Source: Mesorhizobium atlanticum | GTDB lineage: Bacteria; Pseudomonadota; Alphaproteobacteria; Rhizobiales; Rhizobiaceae | DNA length: 64,000 bases | Assembly (NCBI RefSeq): GCF_003289965.1 | Contig: NZ_QMBQ01000002.1 | Span: 620,001-684,000 of the forward strand | Direction of reading: 5' to 3' | Shown here: one piece after another, positions 25,513 through 33,544 of the stretch | Numbering within the stretch: position 1 is the first letter of the stretch | How the letters are laid out: each line of letters opens with the position of its first letter | Program-made: the position numbers and the translations under genes | The notes under the pieces: model-generated | The model's database searches: none | Told to the model about the DNA's origin: nothing | What the model saw: the letters and a program-made list of their open reading frames with translations, nothing else

Positions 25513-26994
25513 ATGGACAGCTTTCAGGAAACGGCGGCCGCGGACGAGACGCTCGATCCGCCGGACTGGGCCGATATGGGGACGCTGTCGCACCGCATCC
25601 TCGACGACGCCATCGCCTATCTCAAGGATGTGCGCGAGCGTCCGGTCTGGCGCGAGATGCCAGACAAGGTGCGATCTTTCTTCTCGGCGCCATTGCCCCG
25701 CGAGCCGGCGCCGGTGGCCGACGTCTATGACGATGTGGCGCGCAACGTCATGCCTTACCCGATGGGCAACATCCATCCTCGCTTCTGGTCCTGGTACATG
25801 GGATCCAGCAACTTCACCGGCGCGCTCGGCGATTTCCTGGCGGCGATACAGGGCTCCAATCTCGGCGGCGGCAACCACGCCGCGGGGCTGATGGACAGCC
25901 AGGTGGTCAATTGGTTGAAGGAGATGGTCGGCTTTCCGGCGGCGGCGAGCGGCACGCTGGTCAGCGGCGGCTCGATGGCCAACATCATCGGCCTGACTGT
26001 GGCGCGCAACGTCAAGGCCGGCGTCGACGTGCGCGAGCGTGGCGTAAGCGCCATACCCAAGCCGCTGCGCTATTACGCCTCGGACCAGGTCCATTCCTGC
26101 CACCGCAAGGGCATGGAGGCGCTTGGTCTCGGCAACCGGGCGCTGCGGCGGATACCGACCGATGCGGACCTTCGCATCGATATCGCGGCGCTGAAGGCGG
26201 CAATCGCGGAGGACCGCGATGCCGGCTTCAAGCCGGCCTGCGTGATCGGCACCGCCGGCACGGTGAACACCGGCGCGATCGACGACCTGCAGGCGCTGGC
26301 GGAAGTCGCGGCCGGGGAAGACCTCTGGTTCCATGTCGACGGCTGCATCGGCGCGCTGATCGCGATCGCGCCCGAGAACCGGTTGCTCGTTGCCGGCATC
26401 GAACAGGCGGATTCGATCGCGCTCGATCCGCACAAACTGCTGCATGCGCCGTTCGAGGCCGGCTGCGCGCTGGTGCGAGACGCATCCCAGCACCGCAACA
26501 CTTTTGCCGTTACGCCGGAATATCTGGAATCGGCGCCGCGCGGCCTCGCGTCGGGAGAATGGCTGTTCGATTACGGCCTCCAGACCTCACGCGGCTTCCG
26601 CGCGTTAAAAATCTGGATGGCGCTGAGGGAGCATGGCGTCGAAAAGTTCGGCCGGCTGATCGACCAGAGCATCGCCCAGGCTCGTTACCTCACCGGGCTG
26701 ATCGAGGCGGACCCGGCGCTCGAGCTGATGGCGCCGACCACCGTCAACATCGTCAGCTTCCGCCATCGGCTGAACGGCACACCGGAGGAAAGCCTCAAGG
26801 CATTCAACACCGAGATCATGCTGAGACTGCAGGAAGAGGGTATCGCGGCTCTCTCCGACACCACGGTGCACGGCCGGCACTGCCTGAGGGTGGCGATCGC
26901 CAATCACCGCACGCGCCGCGAAGATCTCGACCTGCTGGTGCGCGAGATGCTTCGGCTGGGACGGGAAATCGAAGCTGCCGCCTCACCAATCTGA
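25513..26994 (+). CDS. PLP-dependent group II decarboxylase (aromatic-amino-acid type)
   Basis: 493 residues of the DDC/GadB superfamily. The PLP lysine is Lys308 in DPHKLLHAPFEAG, Asp276 (HVDGCIG) would pair with the pyridine nitrogen, and GGSMANIIGL binds phosphate. The usual DAAYGG motif is replaced by DGCIGA, so the substrate may not be a typical aromatic amino acid. ATG 25513 follows GGGAGATAGGA. No amine transporter or oxidase is adjacent, so the role is open. Confidence 0.85.
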   Translation: MDSFQETAAADETLDPPDWADMGTLSHRILDDAIAYLKDVRERPVWREMPDKVRSFFSAPLPREPAPVADVYDDVARNVMPYPMGNIHPRFWSWYMGSSNFTGALGDFLAAIQGSNLGGGNHAAGLMDSQVVNWLKEMVGFPAAASGTLVSGGSMANIIGLTVARNVKAGVDVRERGVSAIPKPLRYYASDQVHSCHRKGMEALGLGNRALRRIPTDADLRIDIAALKAAIAEDRDAGFKPACVIGTAGTVNTGAIDDLQALAEVAAGEDLWFHVDGCIGALIAIAPENRLLVAGIEQADSIALDPHKLLHAPFEAGCALVRDASQHRNTFAVTPEYLESAPRGLASGEWLFDYGLQTSRGFRALKIWMALREHGVEKFGRLIDQSIAQARYLTGLIEADPALELMAPTTVNIVSFRHRLNGTPEESLKAFNTEIMLRLQEEGIAALSDTTVHGRHCLRVAIANHRTRREDLDLLVREMLRLGREIEAAASPI

Positions 26995-27015
26995 ATTGTG
27001 CGGCCAAAGCGTGTT

Positions 27016-27390
27016 TCAACCAGCCGCCAGCGCGGCGCCCGGCAGATAGAGCACGATCGGCCGGATCTCATAGACGGCGGTGGGGTTGACGCGCTTGAGG
27101 TCGCGCGCGGCGGTGATCGCTTCGTCCTGGTCGGCGCAGTCGAGGACATAGAGGCCGAGCAATTGTTCCTTGGTCTCGGCGAAAGGACCGTCGATGATCA
27201 TGCCGTCGCCGGGACCGCGCAGCGTCACGGCCTCCGCGGTCGCGCCGAGCCTGGCCGCCGGGCCGAGCCTGCCTTCTCGGGTCAGCCTGTCGTTGAGCTC
27301 GAGCAGGTCCTTCATCAGCGCCGCATCCTCGTCGGACGTCCAGGACTGGACGGTGTCTTCGACGTGATAGGCAAGGATAGCGTAGAACAT
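27016..27390 (-). CDS. YciI family protein
   Basis: 124 residues, MFYAILAYHVEDTVQSW onward, with the family's ferredoxin-like fold and the GPFAETKEQLLGLYVLDC segment that holds the conserved acidic residues. The family has no agreed activity; some are dehydrogenase-like or degradative enzymes, others accompany sigma factors. The ATG at 27390 is chosen because GAGGAA precedes it at eight bases; upstream codons to 27429 look non-coding. It lies alone between a decarboxylase and a histidine kinase. Confidence 0.85.
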   Translation of the reverse strand: MFYAILAYHVEDTVQSWTSDEDAALMKDLLELNDRLTREGRLGPAARLGATAEAVTLRGPGDGMIIDGPFAETKEQLLGLYVLDCADQDEAITAARDLKRVNPTAVYEIRPIVLYLPGAALAAG

Positions 27391-27483
27391 GATGCGGTTC
27401 CTCATGGCCAAGACCGGCGGCACTATCACCAGGAGAGCCGGCCGATCCAGTGGCGGATCGGGACCAGCAAGCCGCCTGCTGAC

Positions 27484-28893
27484 TCAAGCTGCCACGGGCA
27501 GCCGCAGTTCGGTCAGCAAGCCACCGCCCGGATAGTTGGAAAGATTGACCTCGCCACCGGCGCCGCGGGCGATGTTGCGAGCGATGGTGAGGCCGAGTCC
27601 AAGGCCGCCGGTCGTGCGGTTGCGCGAACCCTCCAGCCGCACGAAGGAGGCGAACACCGCGTCCAGCTTCGCTTGCGGGATGCCGGGGCCCTCATCGCGG
27701 ATCGACAGCGTGATGGTGTCGCCCGTTCGCCGCACGCCAAGATGCGCTTTCTTGCCGTAGGTCACCGCGTTCTGGATGAGATTGGTGATGCAGCGGCGCA
27801 GCGCCACCGGCCGCGCGATGCAGATCAGCCCGCGCGAAGGCGTCGCATCCTCGTCGAAGGACGCGTCTTCGAAAGAGTCCGCGACCGATTCCACCAGCGA
27901 CCAGAAATCGATGCGCTCGGCCTTTTCCTCGGTCACCTCGAATTTGGCGAAGTCGATGACGGAGCTCGCGATGCTTTCGATGTCGGCGAGGTCGTGCGCA
28001 AGCGCATCTCGCGCGGGCGACCTGCGCAACAGTTCGAGGCGCAGGCGCATGCGGGTCAGCGGCGTGCGCAGGTCATGCGCCAGCGCCGCCGCAAGGTGCT
28101 CGCGATCCTCGACATAGTCGCGCAGCCGCATCTGCATGGCGTTGATCGCCTTCGCGGCGGCGCGAATCTCGCGGCTGCCGGTTTCGGCGATCGGCGGGCT
28201 CTTCAAGTCGTTGCCAATGCGCTTCACCGCCGTTTCCATCATCCGGTAGGGTGCGGTCAGGCGGTGCAGCGACCAGATCGACATCACGACGACCAACCCG
28301 GCGATCAGTGAATAGAGCGGCAGGCTGTCGACGCTGAGGATCGGCCCCGGAGGCGTGATCGGCTCGGTGAAATTCAGCCACTGTCCATCGGAAAAGCGCA
28401 ACGATGCCGTGAGCTTGTCGCTCTGGGCGAAATCCGCACCCAGCACCAGCAGGTCGCGCTCGACCTGGCCGACATCCTTGTTGACCGCCTGGCCGGCCGG
28501 GACGTCGGACTCCTGCGTGGCCGGATCGCGCCGCACGCGCGCGTCTGTGATGCCGAATTTCGACAGGCGTCCGACCAGTATGTCCTCCAGCTCGGCCAAT
28601 TCGTCGTCGCCGGCGATCGAAGAGGTGACGGCGGGCGTGTCCGAAACCGTCAGCGCATAGGTCGAGTTGAACAGGCCGGACGCGGTTGCCTTGCGCTCCT
28701 CGGGCGTGGCGTCGTGCATCAGCTGCACCAGCGAATAGGCGCGGTCGTTCAGCCGGTAGAGATCGACGATACCGTTGGCGGTGGCGCGATCTCGCGCGAC
28801 GATGTAGAGCGTCGCGACCTGGCTGATCATGAGGCCGGCAATGACGATGAGCAGCACCCAGACAGGCAGGGTCTGCGGCAGGAAGCGTCTCAT
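27484..28893 (-). CDS. Membrane sensor histidine kinase
   Basis: 469 residues. Two membrane helices (about 12-34 and 195-215) flank a periplasmic sensor domain. A HAMP domain follows, then the phosphoacceptor box LAHDLRTPLTRMRLRLELLR and the ATPase boxes NLIQNAVTYGK, DEGPGIP and GLGLGLTIA. Its start overlaps the stop of the response regulator gene by four bases, so the pair is coupled. The signal is unknown; EnvZ- or RisS-like kinases have the same layout. Confidence 0.92.
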   Translation of the reverse strand: MRRFLPQTLPVWVLLIVIAGLMISQVATLYIVARDRATANGIVDLYRLNDRAYSLVQLMHDATPEERKATASGLFNSTYALTVSDTPAVTSSIAGDDELAELEDILVGRLSKFGITDARVRRDPATQESDVPAGQAVNKDVGQVERDLLVLGADFAQSDKLTASLRFSDGQWLNFTEPITPPGPILSVDSLPLYSLIAGLVVVMSIWSLHRLTAPYRMMETAVKRIGNDLKSPPIAETGSREIRAAAKAINAMQMRLRDYVEDREHLAAALAHDLRTPLTRMRLRLELLRRSPARDALAHDLADIESIASSVIDFAKFEVTEEKAERIDFWSLVESVADSFEDASFDEDATPSRGLICIARPVALRRCITNLIQNAVTYGKKAHLGVRRTGDTITLSIRDEGPGIPQAKLDAVFASFVRLEGSRNRTTGGLGLGLTIARNIARGAGGEVNLSNYPGGGLLTELRLPVAA

Positions 28894-29606
28894 TCGGACG
28901 TGGTCTCGGGCAGGAACTGATAGCCGCCGCTGCGCACGGTCAGAATCAGTTTCGGCATCTTCGGATCGTCTTCCATCTTGCGACGCAAGCGGCTCACCAG
29001 GATGTCGACACTACGGTCGAAGCTGTAGCCCGTGTCACCGCCGGACAGCTCGATCAGCTGCTCGCGGGTCAGCACGCGCTGCGCGCTCTTGACGAAGGTC
29101 TGCAGCAGGTTGAACTCCGCCATGGTCAGTTCCACCCGGACGTCGTCGGGCGCCGTCAGGCGGCGTCGCGCGCAGTCCATGGTCCAGCCGGCAAAGCGGT
29201 AGACCTGCTTGGCGGCCGGACGACGCGGCTCGGCGCTGCCATTGCGGCGCAGCACGGCGCGGATGCGGGCCAGAAGCTCGCGCGGATCGAAGGGCTTGGG
29301 CACGTAGTCGTCGGCGCCCATTTCGAGGCCTACCACGCGGTCGGTCGTTTCGGTGACCGCGGTCAGCATGATGATCGGCGTGGTGTAGTTGGCGCGGATC
29401 TCGCGGCAAAGCTCGAGCCCGCTTTTGCCGGGCAGCATCACGTCGAGAACGATCAGATCAACCGGCGTGCGGCGCAGGACCGCTTCCATTTCAACGCCGT
29501 CGCCGGCCACCGTCGTGTGCAGCCCGCGCTTCTGGAAGAACTCCTGCAGCAGATCGCGTATGCCCTTGTCGTCGTCGACGATCAGTATGTGTGCATCGGA
29601 TTTCAC
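28890..29606 (-). CDS. OmpR-family response regulator
   Basis: 238 residues. Receiver domain (1-120) with acidic pocket VDDD, phosphorylated Asp55 (IVLDVMLPG) and Lys104 (PKPFDP); the C-terminal winged helix is at 140-235 (LTREQLIELSGGD, DRSVDILVSRLRRKMEDDP). The GTG at 29606 is the chosen start because it begins just before the first strand (KSDAHILIVDD); 17 further codons are open upstream. It precedes and overlaps its cognate kinase. Target genes are unknown. Confidence 0.9.
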   Translation of the reverse strand: MKSDAHILIVDDDKGIRDLLQEFFQKRGLHTTVAGDGVEMEAVLRRTPVDLIVLDVMLPGKSGLELCREIRANYTTPIIMLTAVTETTDRVVGLEMGADDYVPKPFDPRELLARIRAVLRRNGSAEPRRPAAKQVYRFAGWTMDCARRRLTAPDDVRVELTMAEFNLLQTFVKSAQRVLTREQLIELSGGDTGYSFDRSVDILVSRLRRKMEDDPKMPKLILTVRSGGYQFLPETTSE

Positions 29607-29843
29607 TGGAACCCTGTCATCTGTTGGCCAAGCAATCCCTTCGCCGACCACCCACACGATAGAATTCGGGCCACATCTTGGCCAGTGGCCGCTATCGGTG
29701 TGACGGCCGGCTCCCCCAGAAACAATCCAGAAACAAAATTCTACAGTCTGGAAAAACTGGTGAAAAATTTAAAGGCCATAACCGGTGCCGTGGCGGTCAA
29801 GTGATGGCTGCGACGCAAGTCTCCGGAGTAACGGACGAGATCA

Positions 29844-30152
29844 ATGCAGAGGTTCTGGATCAGCGTGACGGGTGCTTTGCTCAGCATATCGCTCATCACG
29901 GCGGCGACCGGCGCCTCAACCACCGCAAAGGTCGCGCCACCGCTCACCCGGACCGAGCGTTGCACCAATCTGAGCCGTCAAGTTGACGAAGCCCTCGAAA
30001 CCCATGCCGCGGCAACGCAGGTCACCGCGGCGAAGGCACTGCAAAGAAAGGGAGACCGGTTCTGCGCCAACAAGAAACAGGCGCAGGGCATCCGGATGCT
30101 CGCAAACGCTTTGAAGCTGCTTGGAGTGACACCGGTCGACCCAGATCAGTGA
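29844..30152 (+). CDS. Small exported protein of unknown function
   Basis: 102 residues with a signal peptide (MQRFWISVTGALLSISLITA, cleavage near residue 24). The mature part is helical with two cysteines (ERCTNLS, DRFCANK) that may form a disulfide. No family recognised. It is followed 38 bases later by another small exported protein, and lies downstream of a region upstream of the two-component system but on the opposite strand. Confidence 0.65.
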   Translation: MQRFWISVTGALLSISLITAATGASTTAKVAPPLTRTERCTNLSRQVDEALETHAAATQVTAAKALQRKGDRFCANKKQAQGIRMLANALKLLGVTPVDPDQ

Positions 30153-30190
30153 CGCCCGACTCCCGACCCGCACAAAAAAGGAAGCAAGCC

Positions 30191-30490
30191 ATGAAAAAGT
30201 CTCTCCTCTCCGCCCTCGGCCTCGGTGTTGCCCTGGCCTTCTCGATGCCGGCTCTCGGCAACGCCGCCGCCACCACGACCGCCGCTCCGGCCGCCGCCAC
30301 CACGACGACCACGACCGCTCCGGCGGCCGACGCGACCGCGAAGCCCGCGCCGAAGAAGGTAGCGACGAAGAAAGTCTGCAAGCCGACCAAGAAGCACAAG
30401 TGCCCGGCCCCGAAGAAGGCGCCGGCGGCCAAGCCCGCCGCTGAGAAGCCGGCTGCTGCTGCAAAGCCGGCTGCCAAGAAGAAGCCCTGA
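30191..30490 (+). CDS. Ala/Lys/Pro/Thr-rich exported protein
   Basis: 99 residues. A signal peptide (about 1-24, ending ALGNA) leads into a low-complexity mature chain: Ala/Thr-rich, then KKVCKPTKKHKCPAPKK with two cysteines, then AKPAAEKPAAAAKPAAKKKP. ATG 30191 follows AAAGGAAG. Such basic, Pro/Ala-rich tails often bind peptidoglycan or nucleic acid, but no function can be assigned. A hairpin follows. Confidence 0.75.
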   Translation: MKKSLLSALGLGVALAFSMPALGNAAATTTAAPAAATTTTTTAPAADATAKPAPKKVATKKVCKPTKKHKCPAPKKAPAAKPAAEKPAAAAKPAAKKKP

Positions 30491-30516
30491 TCCAGATCTC
30501 GGCACCATTTTGACGA

Positions 30517-30552
30517 AGGCCGCTCCAGCCGGTTTCGGCCGGGGCGGCTTCT
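30517..30552 (+). terminator. Terminator after the Ala/Lys-rich protein gene
   Basis: GCCGCTCCAGCCGG at 30519-30532 pairs with CGGCCGGGGCGGC at 30536-30548 apart from one mismatch and one G-T pair, followed by TTCTT. Confidence 0.65.
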
Positions 30553-30643
30553 TGGCGGCAGGAGCCCGAAACCGGCAAGGCTTCAGCCGCACCGCGTTCA
30601 ATCCTTAACCTGATCGCAATGCCGGTGCTGTAGGACAATCCGC

Positions 30644-30970
30644 ATGAAGAAGCGGTTTTCGTCCCTGATGCGTTCGCTGACCCTCGGCGGTCTGATCGCC
30701 ACCGCGGTGGCGCGCGCTTTGATCATCTTCACCGCCAGCCCCGTGCCGGATCCCGCCAGCGGCAGAACCGAACCCGAGCTCTTCGCTCCGCTGATCTCCT
30801 CCAGCTTCGACTACATCACGCCGGCACGATCCTGGCTCCTGATCGTGCTCACCGGCGCAACCGTCATAAGCTTTGTCGCCTGGATGGTCTTCGCGCTCCT
30901 GGAGCGCGGATCGGGGCTTGACGACGGCGGCTCCGGCAGGTCTCGCGCAGCCGGGCGCCATGGCCGTTGA
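30644..30970 (+). CDS. Small two-helix membrane protein of unknown function
   Basis: 108 residues. Two hydrophobic segments (LTLGGLIATAVARALIIFTA, about 12-31; WLLIVLTGATVISFVAWMVF, about 63-83) flank a short polar loop with SSSFDYITPA. The C-terminus is Gly/Arg-rich. No family recognised. It has a start ATG after weak purines; the coding call rests mainly on the two clean membrane helices. Confidence 0.55.
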   Translation: MKKRFSSLMRSLTLGGLIATAVARALIIFTASPVPDPASGRTEPELFAPLISSSFDYITPARSWLLIVLTGATVISFVAWMVFALLERGSGLDDGGSGRSRAAGRHGR

Positions 30971-31092
30971 CCGGCAGCCAGCGCTTCCCCACATAGAGTT
31001 CATTGCCCTGGCCTTGTCGCCGTTGCGCCGTCAAATGGACGAGCGCGTTCCCGCGTGACAAAGTGATGTGAAACCCAGTTCATCGCTGGCGG

Positions 31093-31404
31093 ATGCCGAT
31101 GCCTGAAACAGTCCTCAAACCGCGCACCAAGACGCAGCCGAAAACAGAGCGGCCGAAGCTCTACAAGGTCATCCTGGTCAATGACGATTTCACGCCGCGC
31201 GAGTTCGTGGTGACCGTGCTCAAGGGCGAATTCAAGCTCAGCGAGGATCAGGCGCATCGTGTGATGATCACGGCGCATACGCGCGGAGTCTGCGTGGTCG
31301 CGGTGTTCACCAAGGATGTCGCAGAAACAAAGGCGACACGGGCGACCGACGCCGGCAAGGCCAAGGGCTATCCGCTGCTGTTCACCGTCGAACCGGAAGA
31401 GTAG
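31093..31404 (+). CDS. clpS: ClpS adaptor for N-end-rule substrates
   Basis: 103 residues, the usual length. The conserved core is YKVILVNDDFTPREFVVTVL, with HRVMITAHTRG and a degron-binding pocket; ClpS hands proteins with destabilising N-terminal residues to ClpAP. The N-terminal tail (about 1-25) is basic and unstructured, as needed to gate ClpA. clpA is not adjacent here, so this may be the second, ClpS2-like copy found in many alphaproteobacteria. A second in-frame ATG is at 31099. Confidence 0.93.
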   Translation: MPMPETVLKPRTKTQPKTERPKLYKVILVNDDFTPREFVVTVLKGEFKLSEDQAHRVMITAHTRGVCVVAVFTKDVAETKATRATDAGKAKGYPLLFTVEPEE

Positions 31405-31417
31405 GGGGCAGGCGCCT

Positions 31418-31444
31418 TTCCTTCTCCCACAAGGGGAGAAGGGG
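31418..31444. repeat. Short RIME-like palindrome
   Basis: CCTTCTCCC and GGGAGAAGG flank ACAAG, the same core hairpin as the repeats around the DUF559 gene, in a short form. It lies between the convergent clpS and membrane-protein genes. Confidence 0.6.
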
Positions 31445-31453
31445 AACATGGCG

Positions 31454-33541
31454 CTACCGCCCCTCGCGATACCACATCGAGCCGATGGCGAGCAGCAAGA
31501 GGCCGAGGCCGAGGAAGCCGCCGAACAACGGCACGCGCGACACGGCCTTGAGCGTGCTGTCGTCGGTGGTGCGCAGGCCGATCCAGTCGTCGCCCGAAGC
31601 CGCCGCCGAGGAGCGGACCGGCACGATCGAGGGCAGCGTCACGCCGCCGGCGAGATTGGCGAGCGCGGATGACGGGGCCAGCCGCCGCACGCTGCCGCCG
31701 GTCGCTTCGGCCGGTGCCTTCAGCCGATCCTCGGTCGAGATCACGTCGGAGAATTCCGGCGCGTTGATCGGGCCAACATGGGCAAGCGCGGTCAAGTCGC
31801 CATTGCCGATCTGGTAAAGGCCGATCTCGCTGGTCCGCAGGCTGCCGGTGAAGATGCCGGGCTCGGCTTTCTCGAGCTTCACCGTCACCGTCTTGCCGGA
31901 CGGCGTGATGACCTGAGCGGGACCCGGATCGTCGCTCATCGTCTGGCGGCGGATCTCCAGCACCATGCCGCGGCCGTCGGCGGTCAGCCGTTCCTCTTCC
32001 AGTTCCGGTTCCTTCATCAGCCAATGGGCGATGCGCCGGTAGAGCTGGACATGCGGGCCGCCGCCTTCGAAGCCGCGCGCCCACAGCCACCCCTGGTCCG
32101 ACAGGAGCATGCCGACACGGCCTTCGCCCTTGCGGTCGAGCAGGAGCAGGGGCCGGTCGTCGGCGCCCTTCATCACCACTTCGCCTTCCGGATTCTTGAC
32201 GCCGATGGTGCGGAACCAGCGGCTCCAATGCGGCGGCTCGCTTGCCGAGCCGTCGAGCCCACGCGTGACCGGATGGCGCTGGCCGAGATCGGTCAGGCGC
32301 GGATAGAAGGCCTTGTCCACCACCTCGCCGGTCGGCATGGCCGGCAGCGCGGCGTTAAGCGGCGTGCGGGCAATCGAGTTCTCCCCGGCATATTCGGGAC
32401 CCGCGGCAATCAGCAGCGCGCCGCCCTTTTCGACATATTCGGAGATGTAGTCGTAATAGAGGATCGGCAGCACGTCGCGGTGCTGGTAGCGGTCGAAGAT
32501 GATCAGGTCGAAATCCTTGATCTTCTCGACGAACAGCTCACGCGTCGGGAAAGCGATCAGCGACAGCTCGTTGATCGGCGTGCCGTCCTGCTTTTCCGGT
32601 GGGCGCAGAATGGTGAAGTGGACGAGATCGACCGACGCGTCCGACTTCAAAAGGTTGCGCCAGGTGCGCTCGCCGGCATGCGGCTCGCCGGAGACCAGGA
32701 GCACGCGCAGGTTCTCGCGGATGCCGTCGACCAGGGCGATCGCCCGGTTGTTGGCGTCGGTCAGCTCGCCGGGCTCGCGGTCGATGCCGAGCTGGACGAT
32801 GTTGCGGCCGGCATTGGGAACGGTGACCGAGAGCTTCATCGGCTGGCCGACGGTCGCGTGCTCGACCGAGACCTGCTCGCCATTGACCGAGACCCGCACG
32901 TCCACCGGCGCGCCATTGCCTTCCGTCGAAATGACACGGTAGGTCATGTCGAGCGGCTTGCCGACGAGACCGAAGCGCGGCGCGTTCTCGAAGCGGATGC
33001 GGCGGTCCTTCTCATGCTCGCTGCCGGTGATCAGCGCATGTAGCGGCGCGTTGAATTCCGGCGTTCCGCCGGGTGCGTCATGCACCTCGCCGTCGGTGAC
33101 CATGATCGCGCCGCCGATGCGCGACGGCGGCACGTCGCGGAAGGTGCCCTCCAACGCGCTGAACAGCCTGGTTTCGGTGCGTTCGTCGGCGGCTTCGGAC
33201 TTGCCAGCCTCGACGACGCGGACATCGAATTGCTTGAAGCGGCCGAGACGCTCCTGCATCCCGGCCAGCGCCTCGTCGGTCTGCCTGGCGCGGTCGCCGA
33301 TATCCTGGCTCTGGCTGCGGTCGACGATCAGCGCAACGACGCTCTTCAGCGCCTCGCGCTCCTCGGCGAGGAACACCGGGTTGAGCAAAGCCGCGGCAAG
33401 CGCGAGCAGCGCGATGAAGCGCAGCGCCGAACCGCGCTGGCGGAACCACAGGCCGACCAGCGCCAGCAGCAGCAACGGCACGAAGAGCAGGCCGAAGAGC
33501 GGCCAGGAGACGAGCGGTTCGAAGGAGATCGACCAGTTCAT
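31454..33541 (-). CDS. Membrane protein with VWA/glutamine-amidotransferase-like core, last gene of the MoxR operon
   Basis: 695 residues. Two N-terminal helices (about 12-30 and 40-56), a long periplasmic part and a C-terminal helix (GFLGLGLLLLAIGSMWYREG). The segment after the helices (VVALIVDRSQSQDIGDRARQ) resembles a degenerate von Willebrand A MIDAS, and the middle (EKGGALLIAAGPEYAGENS) a class I glutamine amidotransferase-like fold seen in such operons. It starts four bases after the DUF4159 gene ends. Likely a component of a Bat-like cell-envelope complex. Confidence 0.8.
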   Translation of the reverse strand: MNWSISFEPLVSWPLFGLLFVPLLLLALVGLWFRQRGSALRFIALLALAAALLNPVFLAEEREALKSVVALIVDRSQSQDIGDRARQTDEALAGMQERLGRFKQFDVRVVEAGKSEAADERTETRLFSALEGTFRDVPPSRIGGAIMVTDGEVHDAPGGTPEFNAPLHALITGSEHEKDRRIRFENAPRFGLVGKPLDMTYRVISTEGNGAPVDVRVSVNGEQVSVEHATVGQPMKLSVTVPNAGRNIVQLGIDREPGELTDANNRAIALVDGIRENLRVLLVSGEPHAGERTWRNLLKSDASVDLVHFTILRPPEKQDGTPINELSLIAFPTRELFVEKIKDFDLIIFDRYQHRDVLPILYYDYISEYVEKGGALLIAAGPEYAGENSIARTPLNAALPAMPTGEVVDKAFYPRLTDLGQRHPVTRGLDGSASEPPHWSRWFRTIGVKNPEGEVVMKGADDRPLLLLDRKGEGRVGMLLSDQGWLWARGFEGGGPHVQLYRRIAHWLMKEPELEEERLTADGRGMVLEIRRQTMSDDPGPAQVITPSGKTVTVKLEKAEPGIFTGSLRTSEIGLYQIGNGDLTALAHVGPINAPEFSDVISTEDRLKAPAEATGGSVRRLAPSSALANLAGGVTLPSIVPVRSSAAASGDDWIGLRTTDDSTLKAVSRVPLFGGFLGLGLLLLAIGSMWYREGR

Positions 33542-33544
33542 GAG

